A stretch of DNA of 61,706 bases. Source: Prevotella sp. UBA2725. Lineage in GTDB: Bacteria > Bacteroidota > Bacteroidia > Bacteroidales > Bacteroidaceae. This document shows positions 16,683 through 25,036 of this stretch, piece after piece. A model generated the notes under the pieces. It was given only the letters and a program-made list of their open reading frames with translations. It was not told where the DNA came from and made no database searches. Each line of letters starts with the position of its first letter. Positions within the stretch are counted from its first letter, which is position 1. The stretch is from the NCBI GenBank assembly GCA_002353825.1, contig DEKJ01000030.1:1-61706 (forward strand), written 5' to 3'. Position numbers and translations under genes: made by a program.

Positions 16683-18224
16683 CCCTCTCTCCGCCCAGTC
16701 ACCTCTGTCGAGCTGTCGATATCCTATAGCTTCAGCGATGTGCATGGCGCTTACTTTCTCTTCGTGTGCAAGGTCGGCAATGGTACGTGCCACCTTGAGG
16801 ATGCGACTGTAGGCACGCGCTGAGAGGCTCAGGCGCTGCATGGCTTCGCGGAGCAAGTCGAGACTCTCGTTGTCAGGTTCCGCATATTCGTGGATCATCT
16901 TCTCCGTCATCTGCGCATTGCAGTGGACGCCCGGCACATCCTTGTACCGCTCCGTCTGTATGGCGCGTGCCGCAATGACACGTTCACGGATCTTTGCCGA
17001 GGGCTCTCCCGGCTGTGCCTTACTGAGTTCATTGAAAGGGATAGCTGCTATTTCACACTGTATATCGATGCGGTCCATCAAAGGCCCGGAGATCTTATTG
17101 AGATAACGTTGGATTTGTCCCGGGGTGCATACACAGTGGTGTGTCGGATCGCCGTAATAGCCGCATGGGCATGGGTTCATAGAAGCGACGAACATAAACG
17201 AGGCAGGGTAGGTGACGGAATATTTGGCGCGGCTGATCGTGATCTGCCGGTCTTCGAGAGGTTGGCGCAGTACCTCTAACGTGTGCTTATTAAACTCGGG
17301 GAGTTCATCGCAGAACAGTACGCCGTTGTGGGCCAAGCTGATCTCTCCCGGCATTGGATTGTTGCCGCCGCCGACAAGAGCTACTTCAGAAATAGTGTGG
17401 TGCGGGGCACGGAAAGGTCGCTGGGAGATGAGTGCGGAACCATGTTTCAGGGTCCCGGCTACGGAGTGAATCTGTGTTGTCTCAAGACTTTCGCTAAGGG
17501 TTAACGGAGGGAGAATGGAGGGTAAGCGCTTTGCCATCATGCTCTTGCCTGAGCCTGGAGGACCAATCATGATGACGTTGTGCCCTCCGGCTGCTGCCAC
17601 CTCCAAGGCGCGTTTCACTTTCTCCTGGCCTCGCACATCGGCGAAGTCGAGATCAAAGTCATATTGTTGCTCGTAAAACTCCTTGCGTGTGTCAACGACG
17701 CAAGGCTCAAACTGCTTCTTGCCTGACAGCAAGTCGATGACATCCGTCAGCGACTCGAGGCCATAGACATTGATCTTATTGACGATGGCTGCTTCGCGCT
17801 CATTCTGCTTCGGTACGATGAGTCCTTTGAAATGCTCGGCACGGGCTTTGATAGCGATTGGCAGTACACCTTTAGCCGGTTGCAGTTTGCCGTCGAGGCC
17901 AAGTTCTCCAATCATCATATACTCATCGAGCGCATTTGCAGGGATCTGTCCGTCAGCAGCGAGGATGGCAATGGCTAAGGGAAGATCGAAGCCACTCCCT
18001 TCCTTCTTGAGGTCAGCTGGTGCCATGTTAACGGTGATATCAGCCCGCGGAAATTTCAGGCCGTTGAATTGCATGGCTGCGGCGATACGGTCGCGTCCTT
18101 CCTTGACAGCGACATCGCCAAGGCCTGTAAAATGATACATCATACCTTTGACGATGCTTACTTCCACAGTCACCGTCGTCACTTCAAGACCGTTAACAGC
18201 AGCAGAATAGGTTTTTACGAGCAT
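16677..18224 (-). CDS. YifB/ComM family Mg-chelatase-like AAA+ ATPase
   Basis: A 515-residue protein with the three expected parts: an N-terminal Lon-protease-like domain, a central Mg-chelatase AAA+ domain with Walker A GPPGSGKSMMAKRL near residue 220, and a C-terminal Mg-chelatase subunit domain. ComM of this family is a hexameric helicase that promotes branch migration during natural transformation; YifB function elsewhere is less clear. Length is standard. It starts two bases after the stop of the TlpA-like gene on the same strand, so the two share a transcript. Confidence 0.9.
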   Translation of the reverse strand: MLVKTYSAAVNGLEVTTVTVEVSIVKGMMYHFTGLGDVAVKEGRDRIAAAMQFNGLKFPRADITVNMAPADLKKEGSGFDLPLAIAILAADGQIPANALDEYMMIGELGLDGKLQPAKGVLPIAIKARAEHFKGLIVPKQNEREAAIVNKINVYGLESLTDVIDLLSGKKQFEPCVVDTRKEFYEQQYDFDLDFADVRGQEKVKRALEVAAAGGHNVIMIGPPGSGKSMMAKRLPSILPPLTLSESLETTQIHSVAGTLKHGSALISQRPFRAPHHTISEVALVGGGNNPMPGEISLAHNGVLFCDELPEFNKHTLEVLRQPLEDRQITISRAKYSVTYPASFMFVASMNPCPCGYYGDPTHHCVCTPGQIQRYLNKISGPLMDRIDIQCEIAAIPFNELSKAQPGEPSAKIRERVIAARAIQTERYKDVPGVHCNAQMTEKMIHEYAEPDNESLDLLREAMQRLSLSARAYSRILKVARTIADLAHEEKVSAMHIAEAIGYRQLDRGDWAERGL

Positions 18225-18226
18225 AG

Positions 18227-19216
18227 TTATTTCCCTCCCAACATTCTTATCAGGTCTTGAGTTGCCAAGCTGCGTCCCGCGATTTTTCCATTCTTGATGA
18301 CGATATTATCGGGAGCCGACTGCAAGCCAAGTTGTTTTAAAATGGGTGTCTCAAACATATCTCCGGTGCACACTACGGGGAAGTTCATCTCGTTTGTTCT
18401 CATAAAACTTCGGCAATCGGCTTTGCTGGGATCGACATTGATAGAAACCAGTTTGAAGCCAGCGGTCTGTTGGAGTGTCTGCAGTTGGCGGAGCATATCC
18501 GTACTATCGAAGCTCCACGTTGCCCACACGATGATGACAGCAGTACCTGTAGACAGTTGCGATGATGAAATTGTGCCGCCATTGATGTCGTAGGCGGTGA
18601 AAGGAGGAAGCGTACTGCCTGCGCTCGTGCTCTTCAGTTTCTCTACACTTTGTGACAGTCTTTTCAGGCTACTGTTCTGCGGCTGGTTATTCATGAGGAC
18701 CTTGAGAAGTCGGTCAGCACCCTGATAGTCGGGCATGGCCGTGGCAATGAAATATTTTCTCAAGAGCCACAGACCTACAGGTGACTTGGGATGGCCCTGG
18801 ATGAACAGTTCAACATAATGCTTGATCTCAGGCGGCGAGGCACTGGCGATCTGACTGCGGAAGGTCGTCATCAACTCATTATCCTTCGTGCCTTTGACCT
18901 TCAGCATCTTCAGGTGAGAAGCATCGCCGTCAATTTTAGCAGTCTTTCCCGGTTCTGCGAAGATTGGCGTCTCGGAGAAGTTAGGGAAGACGAGCGTCAG
19001 GGTGACGGGCGACTGGCATGGCATCTCAAAGGAGAAACGGCCACCCTGCACTTTGATCGTGTCGATGCCGTCGATGCCCGGATCATTGCTGTAGACATAG
19101 AACTCACCTTGGTTCATCTGCAGCAGACGGCCTTCTATCTTGAAGTGTTTGCTATCTTCACCACAGGAGGCGAGGAGAAGAGCGGCAGTTAAGAGGAGAA
19201 ATAAGTTGCGGAGCAT
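18227..19216 (-). CDS. TlpA-like lipoprotein without the CxxC pair
   Basis: A 329-residue lipoprotein; the lipobox ends at Cys18 (LLLASC). An N-terminal DUF4369-like beta domain (about 25-115) is followed by a thioredoxin/AhpC-TSA-like fold at about 195-329. In classical TlpA the active site is WCxxC; here the same position reads ATWSFDSTDM, so both cysteines are absent. A disulfide reductase role is therefore unlikely, and the fold may bind a ligand or partner. It is upstream of yifB with a two-base gap. A terminator of the preceding gene lies just before its start. Confidence 0.8.
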   Translation of the reverse strand: MLRNLFLLLTAALLLASCGEDSKHFKIEGRLLQMNQGEFYVYSNDPGIDGIDTIKVQGGRFSFEMPCQSPVTLTLVFPNFSETPIFAEPGKTAKIDGDASHLKMLKVKGTKDNELMTTFRSQIASASPPEIKHYVELFIQGHPKSPVGLWLLRKYFIATAMPDYQGADRLLKVLMNNQPQNSSLKRLSQSVEKLKSTSAGSTLPPFTAYDINGGTISSSQLSTGTAVIIVWATWSFDSTDMLRQLQTLQQTAGFKLVSINVDPSKADCRSFMRTNEMNFPVVCTGDMFETPILKQLGLQSAPDNIVIKNGKIAGRSLATQDLIRMLGGK

Positions 19217-19221
19217 AAATA

Positions 19222-19267
19222 CGAGAAAAAGAAAAAGCCATAGAGCCGATTATCTGGCTCTATGGCT
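19222..19267 (-). terminator. Intrinsic terminator of the OmpA/TPR gene
   Basis: A perfect 12-bp stem, AGCCATAGAGCC at 19236-19247 and GGCTCTATGGCT at 19256-19267, with an 8-base loop. On the minus strand it is followed by a T-rich run (19235 down to 19222). It lies 24 bases after the stop of the OmpA/TPR gene. Confidence 0.85.
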
Positions 19268-19290
19268 CTCTATGTTTGGTTGAATATTAA

Positions 19291-20964
19291 TTACTTCAAG
19301 TTGGCGAGCTCGAGATCCTTGGCTGCATAAGAAGCGAGTGCAGAATCGAGCTGCTTAGCTTTCTGAAGAGCGGTCTTTGCTGCAGAGGTGTTACCCATGC
19401 GGTTGTTGACGATAGCCTTCAGATACTCAGTCATGCCATCAACGTTCTTCACGCTGTTCAGCGTGGAGAGAGCTGTCGCATAGTCCTTGTTGAGGAGCTG
19501 TGCGAGGGCAGCGCTGTTGGATACAGAGTTGCCGAAGTTCTTCACAGCCTGTGCATAGTCGCCCTTAGCGATGTTCAGGTTGCCGAGCACCTCGTTCAGA
19601 CCGTTGGCGTCGTTAGCCTTGGAGAGATAGCTCTCAGCAGTCTTCGTATCACCGTTCTTCAGAGCGATGAGTGCGAGGTTAGCATAAGCCTCAGGAGCAG
19701 CGCCCTTCTGCTGAGCCTCTGCGATGTACTGCTTGGCAGCGCTCATGTCGCCACGGTTGAAAGCAAGCGCAGCGAGGTTGTTCAGAGAACGATAGTCGTT
19801 ATTGTTGAGCTCTGAAGCCTTCTGATAGATCTCAGCTTTCTTGGAAGGATCGTTGGTCAGGCTCGCAGCATAGAGCAGCTCGTCCTCGCTCAGCTTCGAA
19901 GGATCCTCAGCATACTGCTGCTTGATCTCGTCGTCGCTGCGACCCACTGTCTGATAGTTGATGATGAGGCGGCTGCGACGGAGCTCGGGCAGAATACCTG
20001 TAGCGAGCTCACGGAAGCCCTCACTCATGTTCTTGATCTGACGCTCACGCTCTGCGGGGTCTTTATACATCTCCAGCACGCGAAGGATCACGTCCTTATC
20101 CTGCAGATTGCTGGCAGAAACGAGCTCCTTGAAGCCCTCCCAGTCCTGAGCGGTATAGTGAGAGTCAACATCGGTGTTGCCGAGCTTGGCAGCCTTCAGC
20201 TCCTTGTTGACATATCCGTTGGTAACCTTCTCACGGTTCTTTGACAATTTGTCGTTGAAAGCGAAACCGCCATCAGGAGAAGCGTAAGCAGCTACCTCGA
20301 CGTTCTTCATGTTCAGGCCCTTGCGGTCGTTGTTGATCTCCTTGAGCATCTTGACGAACTCCTTGACAGAGTTGTTCTTCAGCTCGCTCTTGCGGAGGTT
20401 AGCCTGATTGATGAGGAACTTGATGTTAGCCTGAACCTTCTGATCCTTAACACGCTGGAAGCTGTCGGGAGCGATGCAAGCACCGGCATTATCCATAGTC
20501 TTCTTGTAAAGTTCGGAAGTGGCGATGACGCCATTGGCAACCTTTACAGCGGGAACATTGTATTTCTTGTTACCCTTGCGTGCATCGAAAGTGAGATACA
20601 TCTCGCTTGTCTGCATGTCAGGATTGTAAGGGAAGGCAGTCTTCATTGTATATTTACCACCCATCTTGTAAGAGATGGTCTGGTTGTTGCCCTGTACTTT
20701 CTCGCCCTGGAAAGTAGCACCCTGTCCCTTAGCAATCTCGCCGTTGCCATAGCGCAGCTCTGGAGTAACAGTGACCGTAGCTTTCTTCTTCATGTACTTC
20801 ACGGGGAATGTACCGTCGATAGTAGCGGGAACCTGGCCGCCAACAGTTGTAAGCGGGTTGGGGTCTACCGAGAAGTTATCGGCAGAAAGGGGACCCATCT
20901 TCGAGCATGATGCCAATAGGAGTGCGGAGCATGCTGTAAGTGCAAAAAACAGATGGTTACGCAT
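19291..20964 (-). CDS. OmpA-like/TPR lipoprotein
   Basis: A 557-residue lipoprotein with Cys20 as the acylated residue (LLLASC). After a beta-rich N-terminal part (about 25-160), a region containing AAYASPDGG, KLSKNREKV and LRRSRLIINYQ resembles the OmpA-type domain found in a Bacteroidales OmpA/TPR lipoprotein family. Tetratricopeptide repeats fill about 380-550. It probably sits at the outer membrane facing the periplasm, with a structural role. ATG 20964 is chosen because the longer reading from 21033 would run through the tRNA gene. It lies 26 bases downstream of tRNA-Leu and is followed by a strong terminator. Confidence 0.82.
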   Translation of the reverse strand: MRNHLFFALTACSALLLASCSKMGPLSADNFSVDPNPLTTVGGQVPATIDGTFPVKYMKKKATVTVTPELRYGNGEIAKGQGATFQGEKVQGNNQTISYKMGGKYTMKTAFPYNPDMQTSEMYLTFDARKGNKKYNVPAVKVANGVIATSELYKKTMDNAGACIAPDSFQRVKDQKVQANIKFLINQANLRKSELKNNSVKEFVKMLKEINNDRKGLNMKNVEVAAYASPDGGFAFNDKLSKNREKVTNGYVNKELKAAKLGNTDVDSHYTAQDWEGFKELVSASNLQDKDVILRVLEMYKDPAERERQIKNMSEGFRELATGILPELRRSRLIINYQTVGRSDDEIKQQYAEDPSKLSEDELLYAASLTNDPSKKAEIYQKASELNNNDYRSLNNLAALAFNRGDMSAAKQYIAEAQQKGAAPEAYANLALIALKNGDTKTAESYLSKANDANGLNEVLGNLNIAKGDYAQAVKNFGNSVSNSAALAQLLNKDYATALSTLNSVKNVDGMTEYLKAIVNNRMGNTSAAKTALQKAKQLDSALASYAAKDLELANLK

Positions 20965-20990
20965 AGTATTTATGTTTTTAAAAGTTTTAG

Positions 20991-21075
20991 TGCCGCGAGC
21001 GGGACTCGAACCCGCACAGCCATTACTGGCCAAGGGATTTTAAGTCCCTCGTGTCTACCATTCCACCATCACGGC
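20991..21075 (-). tRNA. tRNA-Leu (anticodon UAA)
   Basis: An 85-base class II tRNA with a long variable arm. The acceptor stem pairs GCCGTGA with TCGCGGC (one G-U), discriminator A at 20991. The anticodon arm is AGGGA-CTTAAAA-TCCCT with anticodon TAA. The T arm has GGTTCGAGTCC. CCA is not encoded. A promoter lies 24 bases upstream, and the OmpA/TPR gene follows in the same direction. Confidence 0.95.
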
Positions 21076-21099
21076 TGGCCAATGCTGATTACATTACTG

Positions 21100-21130
21100 C
21101 AAAGGTAGGCTTTTTCTTTTAACAAACAAA
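21100..21130 (-). promoter_or_regulatory. Promoter of tRNA-Leu and probably the OmpA/TPR gene
   Basis: On the minus strand: TTTG at 21130-21127, 19 bases, TACCTTTG at 21107-21100. No separate -7 box is visible between the tRNA and the ATG at 20964. Confidence 0.7.
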
Positions 21131-21193
21131 TCTTTACATTGATATTTTGCACTATTTAAGATTATTCTCTCTTAATGGAGATGTTCTTCGGCC

Positions 21194-21610
21194 TTAACTA
21201 TAATGGTTTTTAATAAATTCATCTGCAGACAGTATAGGAATGCCATCTGTTGGGAAATGTTGTTTGTTTCTTGTGAGAATATAATCACATTTATAGGCGA
21301 AAGCCGCTTCATATTGTAGCATATCCTCAAAGTCAGGCATTTTGCTACTTAGAGCCTTTTCACATTGAGCATCATCCATGGGTACAGCAAAGATATATTG
21401 CTTGTAGGCATTGATAACTCGTATAGGGTCGGCATGCTTATAGCTCTTCTTCAGTATATAAGCGCAATTTGCAAAAGTTAATGGAGTGGCGCACAATACA
21501 ACTCTCCCTTCTATTCCTATTTTAAGAACTGAGTTCGCTGAGGCGTTGAAAGGTTCTCTTTGAGCCATTACGTCAAGAATGATGTTTGTATCTAAGAATA
21601 ACTTTATCAT
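21194..21610 (-). CDS. PIN-domain toxin (VapC-like ribonuclease)
   Basis: A 138-residue PIN-domain protein, probably a toxin endoribonuclease. The first acidic cluster is seen in LFLDTNIILD (Asp7), and the later acidic residues lie in MPDFEDMLQYEAA and YILTRNKQHF. Length is typical of VapC. Its ATG overlaps the stop of the antitoxin gene by four bases (ATGA type), the usual arrangement of such pairs. Targets of VapC enzymes are commonly tRNAs or rRNA; the target here is unknown. Confidence 0.86.
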   Translation of the reverse strand: MIKLFLDTNIILDVMAQREPFNASANSVLKIGIEGRVVLCATPLTFANCAYILKKSYKHADPIRVINAYKQYIFAVPMDDAQCEKALSSKMPDFEDMLQYEAAFAYKCDYILTRNKQHFPTDGIPILSADEFIKNHYS

Positions 21611-21864
21611 CTTACGTATTTTTCTTCTAAGTATGATTGTTTAGCTTTGTCGCCATTAATATCGTCAGCATCAAGCTTTAAGCCTTTCGTTAGATTAATC
21701 AACTCTTGTAGCTTCATATCTGCTTGATTAGATGTTGTTGATTTAGTGGGACGCAACTTTCCTAAGTATGACTCTATAATATCCTTAATATTTGTATGAT
21801 GCTCTTGTGCATACTCTAAAGCGCCGTTGTATATTTCGGGGTTAATTGAGATGTTGATGTTCAT
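21607..21864 (-). CDS. Antitoxin, DUF6364-like
   Basis: An 85-residue protein. The N-terminal MNINISINPEIYNGALEYA resembles the ribbon-helix-helix-like start of the DUF6364 antitoxins that pair with PIN toxins in Bacteroidetes. The charged C-terminus would bind and block the toxin. A good ribosome site (AAGGAGG) lies a few bases before the ATG, and a -7 box is at 21910-21917. It overlaps the toxin gene by four bases. It may also repress its own promoter, as is usual for such antitoxins. Confidence 0.78.
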   Translation of the reverse strand: MNINISINPEIYNGALEYAQEHHTNIKDIIESYLGKLRPTKSTTSNQADMKLQELINLTKGLKLDADDINGDKAKQSYLEEKYVR

Positions 21865-21909
21865 ATTCAGTCCTCCTTGGGTTGTTACCTAAACAATTAT
21901 TATATTTTG

Positions 21910-21917
21910 CAAAAATA
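21910..21917 (-). promoter_or_regulatory. -7 box for the toxin-antitoxin operon
   Basis: TATTTTTG on the minus strand, 45 bases before the antitoxin ATG at 21864. Confidence 0.55.
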
Positions 21918-22048
21918 CGATATTGATTTGATATTTGCAAGTTTTTAACCCGAAATATTAAGCTTATCCGTCCTTTCTCTCTATTGCCGTGATAAGTCGT
22001 GAAAAGCCGATGCAAAGAAAAATCGTTTATTTTACGAAGTTGGCTGTG

Positions 22049-22172
22049 GAACGTCAGCCAATTGTTTGCCGAACGCCGAACGATTGTTTGCCGAACGTCG
22101 AACGATTGTTTGCCGAACGTCGAACGATTGTTTGTCGAACGTCGAACGATTGTTTGCCGTTCGTCAGACAAT
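22049..22172. repeat. 22-bp tandem repeat array 1
   Basis: Five full 22-bp units and one partial. Each unit runs GAACGTCGAACGATT followed by GTTTGCC, with small variations (T/C after GAACG, A/C in the middle). It lies between the antitoxin promoter and the helicase promoter. There are no spacers, and 22 is not a multiple of three, so it is neither a CRISPR nor a coding repeat. The rest of the 360-base gap (21865-22230) holds the two promoters and nothing else recognisable. Confidence 0.9.
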
Positions 22173-22215
22173 GGCATAAAAACGCTTTCGTATTGGGAAT
22201 AAAGCAGAAAATGCG

Positions 22216-22223
22216 TACCTTTG
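22216..22223 (+). promoter_or_regulatory. -7 box for the helicase gene
   Basis: TACCTTTG with ATTG 20 bases upstream. Only seven bases separate it from the ATG at 22231, predicting a leaderless mRNA. An ATG at 22225 would lie before the transcription start. Confidence 0.65.
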
Positions 22224-22230
22224 CATGCAA

Positions 22231-24183
22231 ATGAATAACTCAGCTATACAGTCATTACAGCAACAGCGGCTATTGCTCCAGATGGAGTACCAGACGGAGA
22301 AGGAGGCGTTTCGCAAGCAGACAGAGGCGATGGGCATCGGACGCAAGGTGAAGCGCGGCGATGCCTGGTTCCCCGTGTCCGTGGGGCAAAGCCACTACAA
22401 CTCGCTGAACCAGATGACGATAGAAATACTGCGAACACAAGACCAAGATATAGAGCACAACTTTGAATACGGTAAGCCGGTGATGTTCTTTACGGTATCG
22501 CAAACGGCATCAAATACAATTTCGCAAACGGCATTTAAGGCTAAAGCCAAAGGTTCAAAGGATGCATCAATCCATTATTTCTCTTTCACGGGCACGGTAT
22601 CTTACGCGGAGGGCGACCGCATGGTGGTCGTTGTCCCTGAGGGTCATGCGCTCGACCTGCAAGGTGTTGATAAGCCGGTAGGAGTGCAGTTGTCTTTTGA
22701 CGAGACGAGCTACCGCGTGATGTTCGATGCCTTGGACCGTGTCATTAAAGCCAAGAACAACCGATTGGCTTATCTCCGCGATCTCTTCTATTCTAAGATG
22801 GCAGCTGGACGTTTCACGTTTGCCCCGATGTCGTTTCCCTGGCTCAATGTGACTCAGGAACGCGCAGTCAACGAAGTGCTGCGGGCTAAAGACGTGGCGA
22901 TTGTTCATGGGCCTCCAGGAACGGGTAAGACAACGACGCTTGTTGAGGCTATCAACGAGACGCTGATGCGCGAGAGTCAGGTACTTGTCTGTGCACAGAG
23001 CAACATGGCGGTTGACTGGATCTGCGAGAAACTCGTAGACCGGGGTATCAACGTGCTGCGTATTGGCAACCCCACACGTGTCAACGACAAGATGCTCGGC
23101 TTCACTTACGAGCGGCGCTTCGAGGCACATCCCGATTATCCTCAGTTGTGGGCGATCCGTAAGGCAATACGCGAATTGAGACGGAGGAAGAAAGGACGCG
23201 ACGATAACTTCCATCAGAAGTTGGAAAGGCTGAAGTCGCGCGCCACAGAACTGGAGATCCGTATCAATGCAGATCTCTTTGGAGAGGCGCGTGTCATTGC
23301 TTCAACGCTTGTGGGCTCAGCCAACCGACTTCTCGAAGGACAGAAGTTCGGTACACTCTTCATTGACGAGGCTGCACAAGCTTTAGAAGCCGCTTGCTGG
23401 ATACCGATGCGGCGCGTGAGTCGTGTCATCCTTGCCGGCGACCACTGCCAGCTACCACCGACGGTGAAAAGCATCGCAGCGCTCAAAGGTGGCTTGGGAA
23501 AGACGCTCATGGAGCGCATCGTGGAGAATAAGCCGGAGTGCGTGACCCTTCTCGGCGTACAGTACCGCATGAACGATGAGATCATGAAGTTCTCGTCCGA
23601 TTGGTTCTATGGTGGCAAGGTGAAGACGGCACCTGAGATACAACAGCGCAAAAGTATCCTCAACTTTGACCGGCCTATTCTCTGGCTCGACACGGGACAG
23701 ATGGAAGTCGGGCCCGATGAGCCGAGCAACAAAGAGCAGTTTATCGGCGAGAGCTTCGGCCGAGTGAATAAAGGTGAGGCGGAGCTGACGCTGAAGAGTC
23801 TCCAGGACTATTTCACGAAGATCGGCAAAGAACGCATCCTTGAGGAACAGATCGATGTCGGCGTCATCTCCCCTTACCGTGCACAGGTGCAGTATCTACG
23901 GAAACTCGTCAAGCAGCGTGAGTTCTTCAAACCTTACCGCCGGCTCATCACGGTCAATACCGTTGATGGCTTCCAAGGTCAGGAGCGAGACATTATCCTC
24001 ATCTCTATGGTACGAGCCAACGAGAACGGAGAGATAGGCTTCCTGCGGGACCTCCGCCGCATGAATGTAGCCATCACGCGGGCCCGCATGAAACTTATCA
24101 TCCTTGGCGATGTCGCCACGCTCACCCGCCATCCGTTCTATAAGAAGTTGTGGGAATATGTGCAGGAGATCAACGAGCGTTGA
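22231..24183 (+). CDS. SF1 DNA/RNA helicase, Upf1/IGHMBP2-like (DNA2/NAM7 family)
   Basis: A 650-residue superfamily 1B helicase. Motifs in order: Walker A GPPGTGKTT near residue 230, motif II LFIDEAAQALE, motif III GDHCQLPPTVKS, motif V DGFQGQERDIILIS, and motif VI VAITRARMKLIILG. An N-terminal beta-barrel region precedes the motor, as in IGHMBP2. It should unwind nucleic acid in the cytoplasm; its cellular task in Bacteroidales is not established. The start at 22231 follows from the promoter position. It is preceded by the 22-bp repeat array and overlaps the convergent murQ gene by 14 bases. Confidence 0.88.
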   Translation: MNNSAIQSLQQQRLLLQMEYQTEKEAFRKQTEAMGIGRKVKRGDAWFPVSVGQSHYNSLNQMTIEILRTQDQDIEHNFEYGKPVMFFTVSQTASNTISQTAFKAKAKGSKDASIHYFSFTGTVSYAEGDRMVVVVPEGHALDLQGVDKPVGVQLSFDETSYRVMFDALDRVIKAKNNRLAYLRDLFYSKMAAGRFTFAPMSFPWLNVTQERAVNEVLRAKDVAIVHGPPGTGKTTTLVEAINETLMRESQVLVCAQSNMAVDWICEKLVDRGINVLRIGNPTRVNDKMLGFTYERRFEAHPDYPQLWAIRKAIRELRRRKKGRDDNFHQKLERLKSRATELEIRINADLFGEARVIASTLVGSANRLLEGQKFGTLFIDEAAQALEAACWIPMRRVSRVILAGDHCQLPPTVKSIAALKGGLGKTLMERIVENKPECVTLLGVQYRMNDEIMKFSSDWFYGGKVKTAPEIQQRKSILNFDRPILWLDTGQMEVGPDEPSNKEQFIGESFGRVNKGEAELTLKSLQDYFTKIGKERILEEQIDVGVISPYRAQVQYLRKLVKQREFFKPYRRLITVNTVDGFQGQERDIILISMVRANENGEIGFLRDLRRMNVAITRARMKLIILGDVATLTRHPFYKKLWEYVQEINER

Positions 24184-24991
24184 ATGCATCCACCGCCTTC
24201 TTCACCGAGCCATATTTTAACAGCAGGGCATTGGCCTCTTCATAAGACAGATGAGTGTAGTCCATGACCATGCGTGTGCCGCGGTCGACGAGCTTCTTGT
24301 TTGTCAGTTGCATGTTCACCATACGGTTGCCTTTGACGCGTCCGAGCTGAATCATGACAGAAGTTGAGATCATGTTGAGAATCATCTTCTGCCCTGTGCC
24401 CGACTTCATGCGTGATGATCCGGTGACGAACTCGGGACCGACAATCATCTCTATGGGATATTCGCAGGCTGCTGCCATCGGTGTACGGGGGTTGGATGTG
24501 ATGCATCCTGTGAGACAGCCATGGGCGCGTGCGTCTTTCAAGGCTCCTACGACATAGGGTGTCGTGCCTGAAGCCGCTATGCCGATGACAGTGTCCTCCG
24601 GTCCGATACCGTGCTGCTCCAGTTCCTGCCATCCTCGTTTGGGGTCATCCTCCGCTTTCTCTACGGCATTGCGCAAGGCGGTGTCACCACCGGCGATCAG
24701 ACCGTAGAACATTGTGGGAGGTACGCCGAAGGTGGGTGGCAGCTCAGAGGCATCGAGCACGCCGAGGCGCCCGCTGGTGCCTGCTCCCATGTAGAAAACG
24801 CGACCACCTTGTTTCATCCGGGGTACAATCTGTTCTACGAGGACTTCTATTTGCGGGATGGCTTTCTCGACGGCTAGAGCCACTTTCTGGTCTTCATGAT
24901 TGATGTCCACCAACAGTTCGTGAACACTCTTTTTCTCGAGGTCATCGTAAAGCGATGGCTGCTCTGTTATCTTGACGAATGGTTCACTCAT
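24170..24991 (-). CDS. murQ: N-acetylmuramic acid 6-phosphate etherase
   Basis: A 273-residue SIS-domain protein matching MurQ, which splits MurNAc-6-phosphate into GlcNAc-6-phosphate and D-lactate in the cytoplasm. The SIS motif GAGTSGRLGVLDASELPPTF and the later SSRMKSGTGQKMILN are characteristic. It is slightly shorter than E. coli MurQ (about 298) but no motif seems lost. It is the last gene of a long minus-strand run and comes 44 bases after the kinase that would make its substrate. Confidence 0.93.
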   Translation of the reverse strand: MSEPFVKITEQPSLYDDLEKKSVHELLVDINHEDQKVALAVEKAIPQIEVLVEQIVPRMKQGGRVFYMGAGTSGRLGVLDASELPPTFGVPPTMFYGLIAGGDTALRNAVEKAEDDPKRGWQELEQHGIGPEDTVIGIAASGTTPYVVGALKDARAHGCLTGCITSNPRTPMAAACEYPIEMIVGPEFVTGSSRMKSGTGQKMILNMISTSVMIQLGRVKGNRMVNMQLTNKKLVDRGTRMVMDYTHLSYEEANALLLKYGSVKKAVDAFNAR

Positions 24992-25004
24992 ATCTCTTAA
25001 AACT

Positions 25005-25036
25005 CAATAACTTATTAACTCAATAACTTATTAACT
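25005..25036. repeat. Two direct repeats between murQ and the kinase gene
   Basis: AACTCAATAACTTATT occurs twice in tandem in the 44-base gap. It has no visible hairpin. It may be a slippage product. Confidence 0.6.

Noticed and set aside
20965..21033. Longer N-terminus for the OmpA/TPR lipoprotein
   Set aside because: The extra codons translate part of tRNA-Leu and would mask the lipoprotein signal.
22049..22172. Possible CRISPR array
   Set aside because: The 22-bp units are directly joined without spacers, and no cas genes are in the window.
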